A DNA stretch of 64,000 bases from Larix kaempferi (taxonomy: Eukaryota > Streptophyta > Pinopsida > Pinales > Pinaceae), in the NCBI GenBank assembly GCA_027924585.1, contig BSBM01000865.1, forward strand, positions 7,700,501 through 7,764,500, given 5' to 3'. The notes beneath the pieces were generated by a model, which saw only the letters and a program-made list of their open reading frames with translations, was not told the DNA's origin and did no database searches. The position numbers were made by a program, and so were the translations under genes. Positions within the stretch are counted from its first letter, which is position 1; each line of letters starts with the position of its first letter. Below, piece by piece: positions 23,961 to 35,729 of the stretch.

Positions 23961-24454
23961 TTTTATATAAGTCTTTTTTAATTAACTTCCCTGCAACTTT
24001 ATGAATGTGGTTTCATATCTGACCCTTGATCTTGAGCTTTTGTTTTGAGCCGTCGGATCTCGTCTCCCTTTATCCCTTTTGGTAGTATCTGCGACCAAAA
24101 ATCAGTTTTCTTCTCCGGTTTGTTCCCTGCGCGGATCAACCACCAGATGACACCTGTTGGAGTGGTTTACTTTCCGCGACCACTCTTCCTCATATCCAGT
24201 GTGTAGCTTCCCCGATGCGGATGAACACTAGCCATTGATTTTGTTTTAAATTTATATCAGCCCTCCGATTTCACAATGTATGACGCCACGTGCTATGGCC
24301 CTGCCACGCTTTCTCCATCTGCCACGTATCAGGTCCCACCCTGCCACGTGTACTGACCCCACCGCGCTTCCATATTTGGTGGTTCCGCCCGGCGCTATGG
24401 TGGTTTCCTTTACCACCATATCACATATGCGGAAGGATGAGGTTTAGACACGTG
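23961..24454 (-). promoter_or_regulatory. Putative promoter of ORF-L in the 3' LTR: three G-boxes and a TATA-like site
   Basis: CACGTG occurs at 24287-24292, 24345-24350 and 24449-24454, with a fourth near-match CACGTA at 24323. A TATATAAAA reads on the minus strand at 23961-23969, about 170 bp before the ORF-L ATG at 23789. G-boxes are binding sites for plant bZIP and bHLH factors. The order G-boxes, TATA, ATG suggests a separate transcription unit. This is inference from motifs. Confidence 0.45.
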
Positions 24455-24747
24455 CCCCGGTGGTATTGAGTCCGCTACCGCCCACATCTATTTGTCGTCG
24501 ATCACTTTGGCGATGCGGGAAGCAATATTGGCCGTTGATTGGGATTCTTGACATCTCCGCCACCGAAACTTGATCGGGGTTTAATCTTTTCACAAATTTT
24601 CTTTCGGACTTTGCATAAGTGGGTTTTTCCCACTTGTTTTTTGAATTGTCAACCTTTTATTCAACCTCCTTGTGGTAATTTCACTGCTTTTAGGTTATCA
24701 TGGCAAAATTTTTAGGATTTGAAAACTTTTCAGATATAGTGTCAACA

Positions 24748-24895
24748 ACTGGCTCCAACTGGGGATGCTATCCTCCCTGTGAGGTAGCAAAGAACATCGT
24801 AGACCCAGTGCTTGATCCATTGGGCTGCATCCAACCCCCCCCCCTTTTTATTTTTATATTTACACTATACAAAAACTCTCTTTCACTTCTGTCTT
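24748..24895 (-). other. T 3' internal end with G-run (candidate polypurine tract)
   Basis: Between the integrase stop and the 3' LTR. On the minus strand a TAAAAA then ten-G run lies at 24835-24850. It is about 90 bp from the LTR start, further than usual; the bases directly before the LTR (GTTGGAGCCAGT) are less purine-rich. Which tract primes plus-strand synthesis is unclear. Confidence 0.5.
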
Positions 24896-25990
24896 TTAGG
24901 AAAGATAATGTTTGAGGTGCCTCCCATTTACGGGTCCTCCAGGATAGAATTCTCCATTGCAATTTTTTAGGATAAATGCATTTTCTCCTTGACATCCTGC
25001 AACAATATATGGACCTTTCCATAAATGCTCAAACTTTCCATGGTGGTCTTATTTTCTGGAGTCCCACTTCAAAACCAAATCATTTATCTGAATATCCCTT
25101 TCCTTAACTTTTCTGTTAAAAGTTTTCTTCATTTTTTCCTGATGCATTTGGGTTTTGTTATATGCTTTTTCTCTGACTTCAGGCAATTCTATCATTTGAT
25201 TTATTCTCCTTTGCATATGATTTGGTTCTTCATCAACTTCTTGTAATAATTTCATAACTGGCAATCCCAAAGAAACAGGAAAAATTACTTCTGTGCCATA
25301 TACCAACTGGAAAGGGGAAGTGCCAATTGCTCTCTTTGTACTGATTCTGTCCGCCCACAGAGCATATTTCAGTTTAGTGTGCCAAGCCCTTTTGTTATCT
25401 TCCAGCAACCTTTTTATGATTCTCACTAAACTTTTATTTGAAGATTCGGCCAATCCATTTCCTTGTGGATAATAAGCAGTTGAATGATTCAGATGTATGT
25501 GATATTTGTGACAAAAATTTATCATCTTTTTTTACTTGAACGCTGGAGCATTATTTGTCACTATCCTTTTAGGACAACCAAACATGGACAAAATATTTTC
25601 TTCTAAAAAGTTCATAATCACTGTTTCTGTAGCATTTCTAGTTGGGATGGCTTCAATCCATTTTGTGAAGTAATCTGTAGCCGTTAGAATCCACTTGTGT
25701 TGCTCTGAAGAATTTGGGTTGATCTCACCAATAAAATATAACCCCCACTGTTGGAAAGGTGCTTCAACTGAAATAGGTTTCAATGGAAATGGCAATAGTT
25801 CTTTTTTTCCATCAAAAATTTGACATTCATGACATTTCGTTACTTCTTTATATACATCTGAATACATGCTGGGCCAATAAAAACCAGCTCTAAGAATTGT
25901 ATTCACTGTAGCCTTCCATGAATGGTGCCCTCCACACATACCTTTCTAAAATTCCACCATAATATGCTGCGCTTCATTCTCTAATAGACA
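24896..25990 (-). pseudogene. T integrase
   Basis: C-terminal part of the T polyprotein, in frame with everything upstream. The zinc region has GGHHSWKAT and CHECQIF near 25935-25830. In the core the first catalytic Asp is Tyr (WGLYFIGE), the second is Asn (TNNAPAF) and the Glu is kept (GLAESSNK), so this copy is inactive. The C-terminal domain runs through DLVLKWDSRK, a TAA at 25049-25051, then GKFEHLWKGPYIV to the final TAA at 24896-24898. Other in-frame stops are at 25946-25948 and 25532-25534. No frameshift was found. Confidence 0.9.
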
Positions 25991-26179
25991 ATTCAACAGG
26001 ATTCCTCCTGGATCTTTCCAGAACAAATTTCCATCTAATATGCAAAACTTTGCTGCTTTCAATTTTACTGATCTTGCCCTAGTTTTTTCCATATTAGCAG
26101 GCGCTTGGAGATTCTGCAAGACATATAAAATATCTGCGTACCAGGGGGAGAAAGAGAAATCTTCAATTATCTGTGAATT

Positions 26180-27640
26180 TGGAACATTTTCAGTCGAAGT
26201 TTCAGAAATAAAATTCATATTGAGAGAATCCCAATTTGTTTCTGTCATCATTTTAGCCAAACCTTGGCCCTTTATCAGTTTTGTAGGTTTAATGTCAAGG
26301 TCATATTCCAATAGCACGGCTATCCATTTTGCTCTTTTCCCCTCAGGATCTGGCTGGGTAAGAATGTCTTTCACTGCTGTTGATGGAACATGTACTATTG
26401 TATGAGAATGCAAAATATATATTCTGAAATATTTCAATGCTTTCACTAAAGCATAAGCTTGTTTCTCCATGATGTTGTATTTTAATTCTGCATCTCTCAG
26501 AATCTTACTAAAAAAAAATGCAATTGGTTGTTCCACTTCTTCTTGATTCTTTTGTAACAATACCCCAGCTACTCTGTGCTCTGATGCATAAGTAAACATA
26601 ATAAAATCCTTTGTATAATCTAGACTTATTAACACTGGTGCTTCAGTCAATGCCTTTTTAATGTTATCAAAGGATTGTCTTGCTCCTTCAGTCCACTTAA
26701 TTTCTTTGTCTTTTCTTAGCATTTCAGTTATGTTTCTCAGAATTTCAGCAAAACTAGGAATGAACCTTCTTAACCAATTTACCCTTCCAATAAAAGACTG
26801 AATCTCCTTTTTGCTCCTAGGGATTCCTACCTTTTGTATCGCAGATACTCTCTCCGTGTCAATTTTAATGCCTTCTTTTGATATGATATGTCCCAATAAT
26901 CTTCCTTCCTCCATGCAAAAATGAGATTTCTTTGGATTTAGGGAAATCCCAAATCTTCTACATTTTATAAAAACTCTTTCCAGATGTTTCCAGTGATTAG
27001 CAGCATTTTTTGAATAAACAGTGATATCATCCATGTATACTACCACAATTTTGTCCCTTTCATCTGCAAATGCAATATCCATGGCTCTCTGAAAAGTTGC
27101 GCCTGCATTCATCAAACCAAATGGCATTTTGGCGTACATAAATGTTCCCCATGGAGTAGTTAAAGCATTTTTTTCTTGATCTTCTGGATGAACTTTAATT
27201 TGATTATAACCAGAGAAACCGTCTAACATGGAAATTATTTCAGCTCCCACAACTTGTTGTAAAACCTGATCCATTTTAGGGAGTGGATAATTATCTTTCA
27301 AAGAAGCTCTGTTCAAATTTCTAAAATCCACGCACAACCTTATTTCACCATTCTTTTTCCTCACTGGTACTAGGTTAGCTAATCACTTGGAAAACCTGAA
27401 GGACACAATTATCTTGGCATCAAACAGCTTTCTCACCTCTTTTTCTATCACTGGCAGCAACTTGGGATTTATTCTTCTTAATTTCTGTTTAAAAGGCTTT
27501 TCATCTGGTTTGATTGGAATTGTATGATGTATAACAGAAACATCATATTCCTTCAGGTCTTCATAACTCCAAGCGAAAACATCAGAAAATCTCTTTATCA
27601 CTTCCACGCTTTTATCTTCTTCCTTTCTTGGTAATTTCTT
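26180..27640 (-). pseudogene. T reverse transcriptase and native RNase H (tether-like)
   Basis: RT has VIHHTIPIKPDEKPFKQKLR near 27530-27470, CVDFRNLNRASLKDNYPLP near 27330-27270, WGTFMYAKMPFGLMN near 27150-27110, and YMDD near 27027-27038 with both catalytic aspartates. A TGA at 27383-27385 stands where a Trp codon is expected. The following native RNase H (about 26640-26390) lacks all usual catalytic acids: TYAS for TDAS, EKQ for EKE, and no FTDH motif. Element A has the same pattern, as expected if the upstream RNase H took over the activity and this domain became a spacer. Confidence 0.88.
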
Positions 27641-27989
27641 GGAAAGCTTTACCAACTTGGGATCTTTTTCAGAACCTAAATTGTAGTCTTTTACATCCTC
27701 AGGTTTAGGTTCTATCTTTGGATTTTTCACCACATCATTTTTATCAAATAATTTTTCCAAAGGAATCAAGCCCCTAGGGATAACATTATTCTTCAGTTGA
27801 ATTATATCCTTACCTCCAATCCTTTGTCTGAACTTTTCTGTTTCTTCCGGATAATCCACCTCATCTGGACCAAATTCATCAACTTCTGCATCAATAGACC
27901 TGTAATTGAACTCATCTGTCATTTCCAAAAAGTGTTTAATCTGTTCATCATCCTCAAAAACCTGCCAATGTTTGATGTTGTCTGGGATA

Positions 27990-28430
27990 GATGGTCTGTG
28001 TATGACCTCAATATCATATTTCTTTTTAGAAAAGATGGGAGTTTTGAATGCTGCTCCTGCGGTGGCCAAAGAATCTGCTACAGTGTTTCTAACTCTGGGA
28101 ATTGAAACAACGTCATGTTCATCGAAAAATTTTTCCAGCAAATCCCACACTTCATTCCTATAGGACCTCATTTTAGGGTGTTTGGTCTGATAAATAGCTT
28201 TTACCTGATTTATAACCAATTCGGAATCTCCAAACACTTCAATCCTTTTTGCTTTTAAATATCTCAACACGTTCAATCCCAGAATCAAAGCTTCATATTC
28301 TGCAATGTTGTTGGTACATTGAAAATTTAATTGGTAATAAAACATTAGGAATTCTCGATCAGGTGTAATTATCCATACTCCTGCACCAACTCATTCTCTG
28401 CTTCTAACTCCATCAAAATGCATTGTCCTG
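27990..28430 (-). pseudogene. T additional RNase H (archaeal type), upstream of RT
   Basis: All four acidic positions are visible: Asp in HFDGVRS (codon at 28412-28414), Glu in NIAEYEAL (near 28300), Asp in FGDSELVI (near 28225) and Asp in TVADSLA (near 28070). This is the likely active RNase H of the element. It lies between protease and RT. In the Ogre-type Tat elements I know, the extra domain stands after the native RNase H. One TGA near 28390 and one TAA at 28478-28480 interrupt the frame. Confidence 0.82.
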
Positions 28431-28477
28431 GTCCCTTCTTTTCTGATCTTTTCTCTTAACAATCTTTCCTTTTCATT

Positions 28478-29095
28478 TTATTTTGGTTCAATCAAATCAA
28501 TCTTTTCTTTAGATTCAACATCATTGTACAAAATGCAAGAACCCAAATCTATATCTACTGCATATATATCATGTTTCTCAGGTTCTTTTAAATCACTTAC
28601 CAAATAAGCAGCCATCTTTTCAGCATATAATCTTCTGTGTACCCCCAGTACCGGAATAGTAGAAAAAGACATATCCATCTGCAAAGTTCCTTTTAACTTT
28701 GAGGCCCATGACCTGGACAGTAACATACCAAACTTCGCTGGAATGTCAGCAACCACCACATCCATAAGAATACCTTTGGCCGGTATTTTACTGAGATTGA
28801 CTGTCAAATCTTTTATCAGCCCTAAACATTTAACTTTCCTCGAATCAAAATAAAATAAATCATCATATGGTCTTGTGATTTCCAATCCCAAAGATTCTAC
28901 TACAAGTTTTGGCATCAGATTATGAGAAGCTCCTAAATCTAACATACGATTATGCACAACTTTATCATGAATATTCAGATTCACATAGAAAGGAGAAACT
29001 TCTTCAGCACTATTATCTTCCATTCTTGAACCCAGGTAGATATTAGGAGTATCATCATCTAATTCCAAAGTATCTATTTCCACTCGGTTTTCTAC
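28478..29095 (-). pseudogene. T aspartic protease
   Basis: Cleaves the Gag-Pol polyprotein. The active-site motif reads DLGAS (usual DSGAS or DTGAS) near 28920-28945. It is preceded by a YVNLNIHDKV strand and followed by the second half with FGMLLSRSWAS. It continues the gag frame directly; a TAG at 29096-29098 (CAG in the other copy) separates them here. The C-terminal part to TAA 28478 leads into the additional RNase H. Confidence 0.85.
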
Positions 29096-30820
29096 CTACA
29101 TCATCTTGAAGATTTGTTCCTTGTATTCCTTGTTCTTTAATATCTCATTAAAAGGTACAGAAATCTTGACTTTCGACATTTCATTCTGTATATTGAAAGG
29201 AACCAAATTTTTATCACCTTCCTTTATTGAATCTTTCTTGCTATCTGAAATAACTTTTGGCACCTCTTCAATTTCTTTTCTTCTCGTTTGTTGTTCATGC
29301 TGACTAGTAGAAGGTTTATCTGCAGTTCCTTTTGATTTGCCCATTGGTTTTTTTCCTTTGTCTATTGTAACCTCTCGATTTCTAAGATTTATTTTTCTTT
29401 GAAGATTATTTATAGCATTTTGATAACCAATCTGGTATTGATTAACTTCTGTCTCCAAATTACAACATTCCCCTTCTGCAAGGAACATATCATGCTCTTG
29501 TTTAGTCAGATATACTTCTGAATCAGAACTGCCACAATGATGAATATCACCTTCAGGTATCTCAGCTTCAATTTCTCCAGCAATATAATTTTCGGGAAAA
29601 GGAGGTCTGATTTGATCTTCTTCTGAATTCCTTGGGTTTCGCTGCTCTCTGGGCCTTGCAGCTGGAACAAAGGGTCTCCTAAAATTTGGGTTTCTGATTT
29701 GAGGTTCTGCTTGTTCCTTATTAGGAGCTTTGTTATCCACCACTAACCTTTCTAACAGCTTTTCCATAGTTTTCATCATTGCTTCAAATTTTACATCTGT
29801 ACCGGAAGAAGAGGATGCTGCATTTTGATTTTCTTCTCTAATCTTCTTTCTGTCCATATCTCTATGTCTCATCTTTCCAGAAGCCATCATATTAGCTTCA
29901 ACTTCTACCGCATCTTTCATCATTATTGCCAAAGTAGTAGATCTTCTTTCTCTTAATGTGCATGAAAAATCTCCTTCAAAAGCATCTGCATAAAGTAACT
30001 TGGCTGCTCCCACTGGAGGTTTTATATCCGTAGGGATAGAATTATAGACTTTCATAAATCTGGCAGAGAACTCCTGAATTGACTCAAAACCTCCTTTCTT
30101 CAGATTATTATACTGTGTCAACACTTGTGAAGGATTTTTTTGCTCTTCCCATCTTTCGATAAAAAGAGTTGTAAAGGCATCATAATTAGCAATTGATCCT
30201 GCAGCTAAAGCTCTAAACCATTTTTTGACTTCACCTCTCAAGCTTTGATCAAACAGCCTCATTTTTGCATCATCATAATCCACTTCTTCCAAATCAATGA
30301 AATCACTAAAGTTATCAACATGTTGCTGTGCAGTATAACTACCCTTATTATCAAAGGTAAAGATTCTCTATGCATAATTTTGAGGCAAGTCATGTAAAAC
30401 CGCAGGCAAAACCAATGGGGTGAATCTGGCAGCCATGGGTGGTGGATTATAAGGCGGAACAACCACTGCCTATTGTCTATTACCTTGCACAGGTATTCTA
30501 TGGGCTTTGGATATCCTGGACTCTACCCTTTCAGATTTTTGTAAATTTTCCCAAACAAATTTTAGAGAATAATCCCACAAACTTTTTGGATCAACTTTTG
30601 TTTCTTTCAAATCAGAATCTGACATAGTTCTAAGCAAAATCTTTTCACTTGAACCAATATTTTCTTCCTCAAACAGATTTTCTTGCAAAGAAGGAAATAT
30701 ATTTGAAAACTGAGAAATACCTTCTTTCGTTTTTCCTTTGCCTCTCTCCGTCTTGAGGAGCTTTTCTGGATTATCCATGCCTGAGAAGAACTGCAAACCG
30801 GGATTTCTTCTTGTAGCCAC
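29096..30820 (-). pseudogene. T Gag
   Basis: Structural protein, starting MATRRNPGLQ at 30820, 150 bp after the primer site. Residues 1-116 form an N-terminal part that ends at TAG 30470-30472; this stop is present at the same codon in the partial unit (19513-19515). The capsid domain follows (KKWFRALAAGSIANYDAF, ERWEEQKNPSQ, EFSARFMKVYNS), then a Lys/Glu-rich C-terminal region (about 29900-29180). One extra TAG lies near 30370 (CAG in the other copy). All later domains down to 24896 are in this one frame: about 1,975 codons with nine internal stops and no frameshift. Confidence 0.9.
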
Positions 30821-30973
30821 AGTGTCTTTCTCAGAATATCTTCAAAAAACCTTCAAAAATTGTCACAAGTGAAGTCGCCAGGGCAATATCTATAACCAAC
30901 TTATTTCAAACTTCCTTGCCCAAGAAATTTGACCTTTCTTTGTCGTTTCTCCTAGGGAAAATTTCACTTTCGT

Positions 30974-30991
30974 TCCCCAGCAATGGCGCCA
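30974..30991 (-). promoter_or_regulatory. T primer-binding site (tRNA-Asp type)
   Basis: On the minus strand TGGCGCCATTGCTGGGGA, three bases after the 5' LTR end. It fits the plant tRNA-Asp 3' end with two mismatches (one in the copy at 20017-20034). Confidence 0.85.
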
Positions 30992-31858
30992 AAATGTTAG
31001 AACTTAGATTTTATTCCGGTTGTAAAAGAATAACAACTAAGGTAACCTATTTCAAACCAAGATTTAGGTAGAAAACTCAGCCATTTTTCCACCAGAGAGG
31101 GCTCTCTCACAATATATATATAAGGACTAAAAAATATAAAAGTTCTCTCAAATTTTCTCAAAAGGATTTTTTGGTTGAAAAGGAAAACAAGAAACGTTGG
31201 GCATGGAGTCAAAGTTTCAAATATAATATGCCAGTAAGAGATTTATACCAAACAGATTTCCACAGAGGCAAGATAGCAATCATATTACAGTCAAATGGAT
31301 TTTTTCAGGTGGTGTAGAAAGAAGTAATGACATTCCATCAACAACAGGCATCTAACTGGGATGAATCTATTGTCAACTTTGGAGAAAATAGTGAATATTT
31401 AAATGCAATAAAACGAGGCATAACCAGTATGAATCTCGAGTTATTTCATGCGTTCATTTAAATATAGAAGAAAAACATAATGGTAGACATAACAAAGATA
31501 GTGAACATACACATATAAAGATAAAGGAAAATAACAGACTGTAAAGCTGATCAACACATGAATCTCTGGTCTCAAAAAGATAGGTATTTTCACCGTACTG
31601 CCTTTATTTATCAAAAAAATGGACTTCAAAACATACACTGTCTCTCAAAAAAATTCCAACCCTTTCAACGATGACTCTCATTGTTTTTATACAAAATTCA
31701 GAAGAAGCTTGACATAACTGCTTCTTCTAACTAATAACTGAAAATACTTTAATTTAAAAGATAACTGTCTTCGAGCAAATAGATAACTGTCTCCAAATAA
31801 TATTACAAATTTAAAATAAAAGTATCTTTTCACCACTTGGCAAGAGTTTTAAAAACAT

Positions 31859-34800
31859 CTAGGAATGGACTGAATATCTGGTCTTTCCATACTTGTCTAC
31901 ATAATTCCACTGGTCGGCCGTGGGTAAATCATAGTTGGTCATCTCTTTTACCAAGACTCGCATTTCAACATGACCTGCAAAAGAAACAGGAAGAAGATTT
32001 CCACAGGTTGAGATTAGCATATTTAAAATTTCAAAGTCCTCTGCTATTTTTTCCATTAAAATTTTTCCTGTAAGCATATGATCCAACTACTGGAATTTCC
32101 TGTGATCCATCCTTATATCAAACAACAATCTTTTATACTCATTAGGAGGAATTAATTCATTCTTTTCATTCCAAAAAGCAGGGAATCCTTTGTTTATTAA
32201 TTTTTCAAATTGCTTCTTGAACTTTACTACTTCTTCCCGTATCTCTCCAGCTTTAGCTTCAATATTTTCAATGTGCGAGTACTTTCCCAAGATCCTTCTT
32301 GCCCATGTGATGACTGAAATTATGTTTGTTATATTCATGGTTGTCAGGTCTGCCTCAGTTATACTGTTTAAAAATGTTATTGCTTTCTGGGCTACTTCTT
32401 TTGGCTTTCTATTCAAGTTCTCCCTGACTGCTCTGCAACTTTCGAAGGCATCTCTGGCTACCTTTTATTTGACTCTTATGTAATCCAGATATGGTCTTAG
32501 TTTTTCAACTTCTTTTATGATTTGGTCCCACACGATGTGTTTGCACCCTTGCATAGCAGCTTGCCCTGTCACATGAGCTGTTAATCCTTTATTATTATTA
32601 CTTAATTCTTGATTCTTTGTCTGCAAGTTTTTTATTTCCTCATTTTTGATTTCATTCTCTTCGGTCAGCTTCTGTATTTCAATCTTCAATTCTTTGATTT
32701 CATTTTCTTTCAAGCTTACTTGGGACATGGCCTGTAAAATATCATCTACTCCAGTTTTATCTTCTTGTGTGTCTGTTTGTACTTGTTGCTGACCACTTTC
32801 TGCTAATCTTTTCCTTGCTTCTGCCAACTGTTCTTCTAAAATGATTTTCTCTTTTTCCCAATGATCTTTTTCATCAGAAAGCTTTAACATTTTAGCAGTA
32901 ACATCATTGACTTCATTAGATAATTCTTCTTTTTCTTTTTCCAATATTGTCAATTCTTCTCCTTGGATAAGTACAGTGTCTGGAATTTTTAATTTTCGTC
33001 TCAACATCAGTATCGTATCGTCTTTCTCTTTGAGCAGTTCTGTTGCTGCATCTCCTTCTTTATTTATCAAATCTACTTGCAATTTTTTAATCTGTTGCTG
33101 TCGAGACTTATTCTCTGCCTTCTCCTGTCTCAACTGATTATTCAATTTATCCACTAAACTTTTCAACTTGTCTGCCCTTAATATGGCCCCCAAATAGTCT
33201 GAATATATGACTTATCCAGTTTGTCTATGCAATAAAATTTTATCCGGGGCATTTACTTTTGACAAATCTATTTTCATCTCTTAAATCTTATCTTTTGTTA
33301 CAACTGAAAATTTTAAAGAATTCTCTCTGATATTTCTGCTAGTAAATAAGCTTACTTCAGTATTAGATATACTTCTAACCTTCGGAAACAATTGACTGGT
33401 TTGTTTTGAGGACTCCTGTTTATTCCGACTATGTTCATCAAATACCTCCATGATATTCCGGGGTCTATTTACATCACCCTCTACTGGGGTTTCTTCAATG
33501 TTGTACTCTTTAACTGTAATCTCTGGTATTTCTTCTTCAGTTCTTTTTGCTTCTTCTGAAAATGTTGTTAACTCTAGTGGTTCATTCATTTTCAATCTTT
33601 TTCCTCTTTTTGTTTCTTCCTCTTCAATGATCATTATGTCCTGTATGGGTCTTTTAGACCCCACCAATGCAGTATCCATTCTTCTTTCTGTCTCTGTTGT
33701 TGTATCGATCAATGCCATTTCTTTGTTGGATGTATCGGAATGGTTTCTTCTTTATATTCCAGCCAATTGGCTCTGTCAGACATTCCTTCAATCATCTGAT
33801 GGTTCAGGGCTTTGATGCGATGATCCGTTCTTCGTTTTGATATGATGTTCAATGGATCATACTCCATAGCCATATCTGTCTCAAAATTCATATCCTTCAA
33901 TAATTTCTCTATATACACAGCAGCATTCTTATTCTTTATTATGAAAGGACCAAATGTGAATGGGTATTTAATGTCTGTTGCTTGTCTGTGACCCAAAAAA
34001 TTGTTATCTTCCACAATCAACTTTTGTCTCAAGAATTCCAAGGAAAAAACCCTCAAAGTAAGAAAATCTGGTAAAACATAAGGTTTATGTCTGAATCCAT
34101 ATAATCTGATTACTGTACTGTCCTTCGACAAAAACCAATCCCCTGTCGTGTACTCTGTACTCAATTGCATGGATGCCTGCATTTCTGGTAGTACTCTAGG
34201 CAGATTTCTTCCAAAAATCATTCTATAAATCTCGGAAAGCATGTAATTGATATAATTGAACATGTTATTTTCTAATAAAGTCGTGAAAATGATTTATGGG
34301 AACTGCAACTCTTCTTGACTGGCTATCATAATCATTTTCATCAAAAAGGCTTGAAACCTGAAATGTCTGAGAGTGGGAAAATTGACCATCTGGTCATGAA
34401 TCTTTTCTGTTAGAAATGCTTCAAAATTAAGTCGAGGGATTTGACTTTCATCGATCCCTGACTGAACTATACTCATTTTGTACAACAGACTCAATTGAAA
34501 CTCGGTTACATACAAGTCCGTATCCAACCCTAGGACTAAAGCCAATAATGTCAAAACTAATTGGGTATTTTCATTGAAAAGATTGATATCTATAGGGTAT
34601 GGGACCTCCGAAACGCTGGTCTCTGGCTTGAGACATGACGACAAGAACATCTCCTTATCATTTTGAGAAGTATGATGATAATTTTCAATAATGGAGACTT
34701 CAGAAAAAACCTCAGGGTCAAGGGTTTGGGAAAGATCTATTTCTAGGGCTTTAATTAATTCGACTGGCTTTATTTCGCAAATGGCTCTGGTTTTTTGGCT

Positions 34801-35064
34801 GTTTAGAACAACTCTTTCTTCCCGGGAGTAATTTTCGGCACACCATGATACAAATTCTGGGAAAAAAGGGATTTGTTCTGGGCAAAAGGCTATCAAAGAT
34901 GACTGGTGAACTCTATGGGGGTCTGTACCTTCCTTTAACAATTCAAACAACCTAATTTTTATATCAGAGATTGGTAACCTAATTAGGGTATCGTAGACGT
35001 CTTCGTCTCTATCCTCTAGGGCTTCTTTTGATTTAAAAACGTCTATATCGTGCACCATCTCCAT
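31859..35064 (-). pseudogene. LTR-encoded protein of element T ('ORF-L'), 5' LTR copy with full C-terminus
   Basis: Starts MEMVHDIDVF at 35064 and ends with a C-terminal part (to 31859) that the other copy has lost, including PTADQWNYVDKYG. Breaks: TAA at 34294-34296 (GAA in the other copy), a 1-bp loss near 33728, TAA at 33281-33283, TAA near 33212, a stop at 32465-32467, TAG at 32087-32089 (CAG in the other copy). Two copies about 3% apart share the same frame over more than 3 kb and break at different places. This shows a real ancestral gene and not a chance frame. Homologous to 20708-23789; function unknown. Confidence 0.82.
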
Positions 35065-35224
35065 TTAAACGTTTCTTTAAACAAAATTCTGTTTAAAAAG
35101 TGGGACAGGTCACCAGACCCTACCTGTATGTACCCGCCTTTCGCCTTTTGTCGCAATCACCGACCTCCACCAGTCTTCAGAGATCTCCAAGATAGTGACA
35201 CATATGTAGAATGTCGTTGTGTGG

Positions 35225-35729
35225 AGCGCTTTTTGTTGCATATAAGTCTTTTTTAATTAACTTCCCTGCAACTTTACGAATGCAGTTTCATATCTGACCC
35301 TTGATCTTGAGCTTTTGTTTTGAGCTGTCGGATCTCATCTCCCTTTATCCCTTTTGGTAGTATCCGCGATCAAAAAGCGGTTTTCTTCTCCGGTTTGTTC
35401 CCTGCGCGGATCGACCACCAGCTGACACCTGTTGGACTGGTTTAATTTCCGCGACCACTCTTCCTCATATCCAGTGTGCAGCTTCCCCGATGCGGACGAA
35501 CACTAGCAATTGATTTTGTTTTAAATTTATATCATCCCTCCAATTTCATAACGTATGACGCCACGTGCTATGGCCCTGCCGCGCTTTCTCCATCTGCCAC
35601 GTATCAGGTCCCACCCTGCCACGTGTACTGACCCCACCGCGCTTCCATATTTGGTGGTTTCGCCCAGAGCTATGGTGGTTTCCTTTACCACCATATCACA
35701 TATGCGGAAGGATGAGGTTTAGACACGTG
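35225..35729 (-). promoter_or_regulatory. Putative promoter of ORF-L in the 5' LTR
   Basis: CACGTG at 35562-35567, 35620-35625 and 35724-35729, the same three G-boxes as in the other LTR. The TATA-like site reads TATATGCA here on the minus strand near 35236-35243, weaker than in the 3' LTR copy. Confidence 0.4.

Larger units (their letters stand above)
20038..24747 (-). repeat. T 3' LTR (contains a long reading frame)
   Basis: 4,710 bp, homologous to 30995-36022 end to end. Relative to that copy it lacks 317 bp (31699-32015); the break is at an ATT shared by both edges. A TATATATA stretch on the minus strand at 20157-20165, about 120 bp before the LTR end, is the likely promoter for genomic RNA. 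Nearly the whole LTR is therefore U3, and the internal reading frame lies in U3. Confidence 0.9.

Noticed and set aside
20038-24747. Idea that element T is an endogenous pararetrovirus with a separate viral gene
   Set aside because: It has integrase, long LTRs and a gypsy domain order; no movement or coat protein motif is seen.
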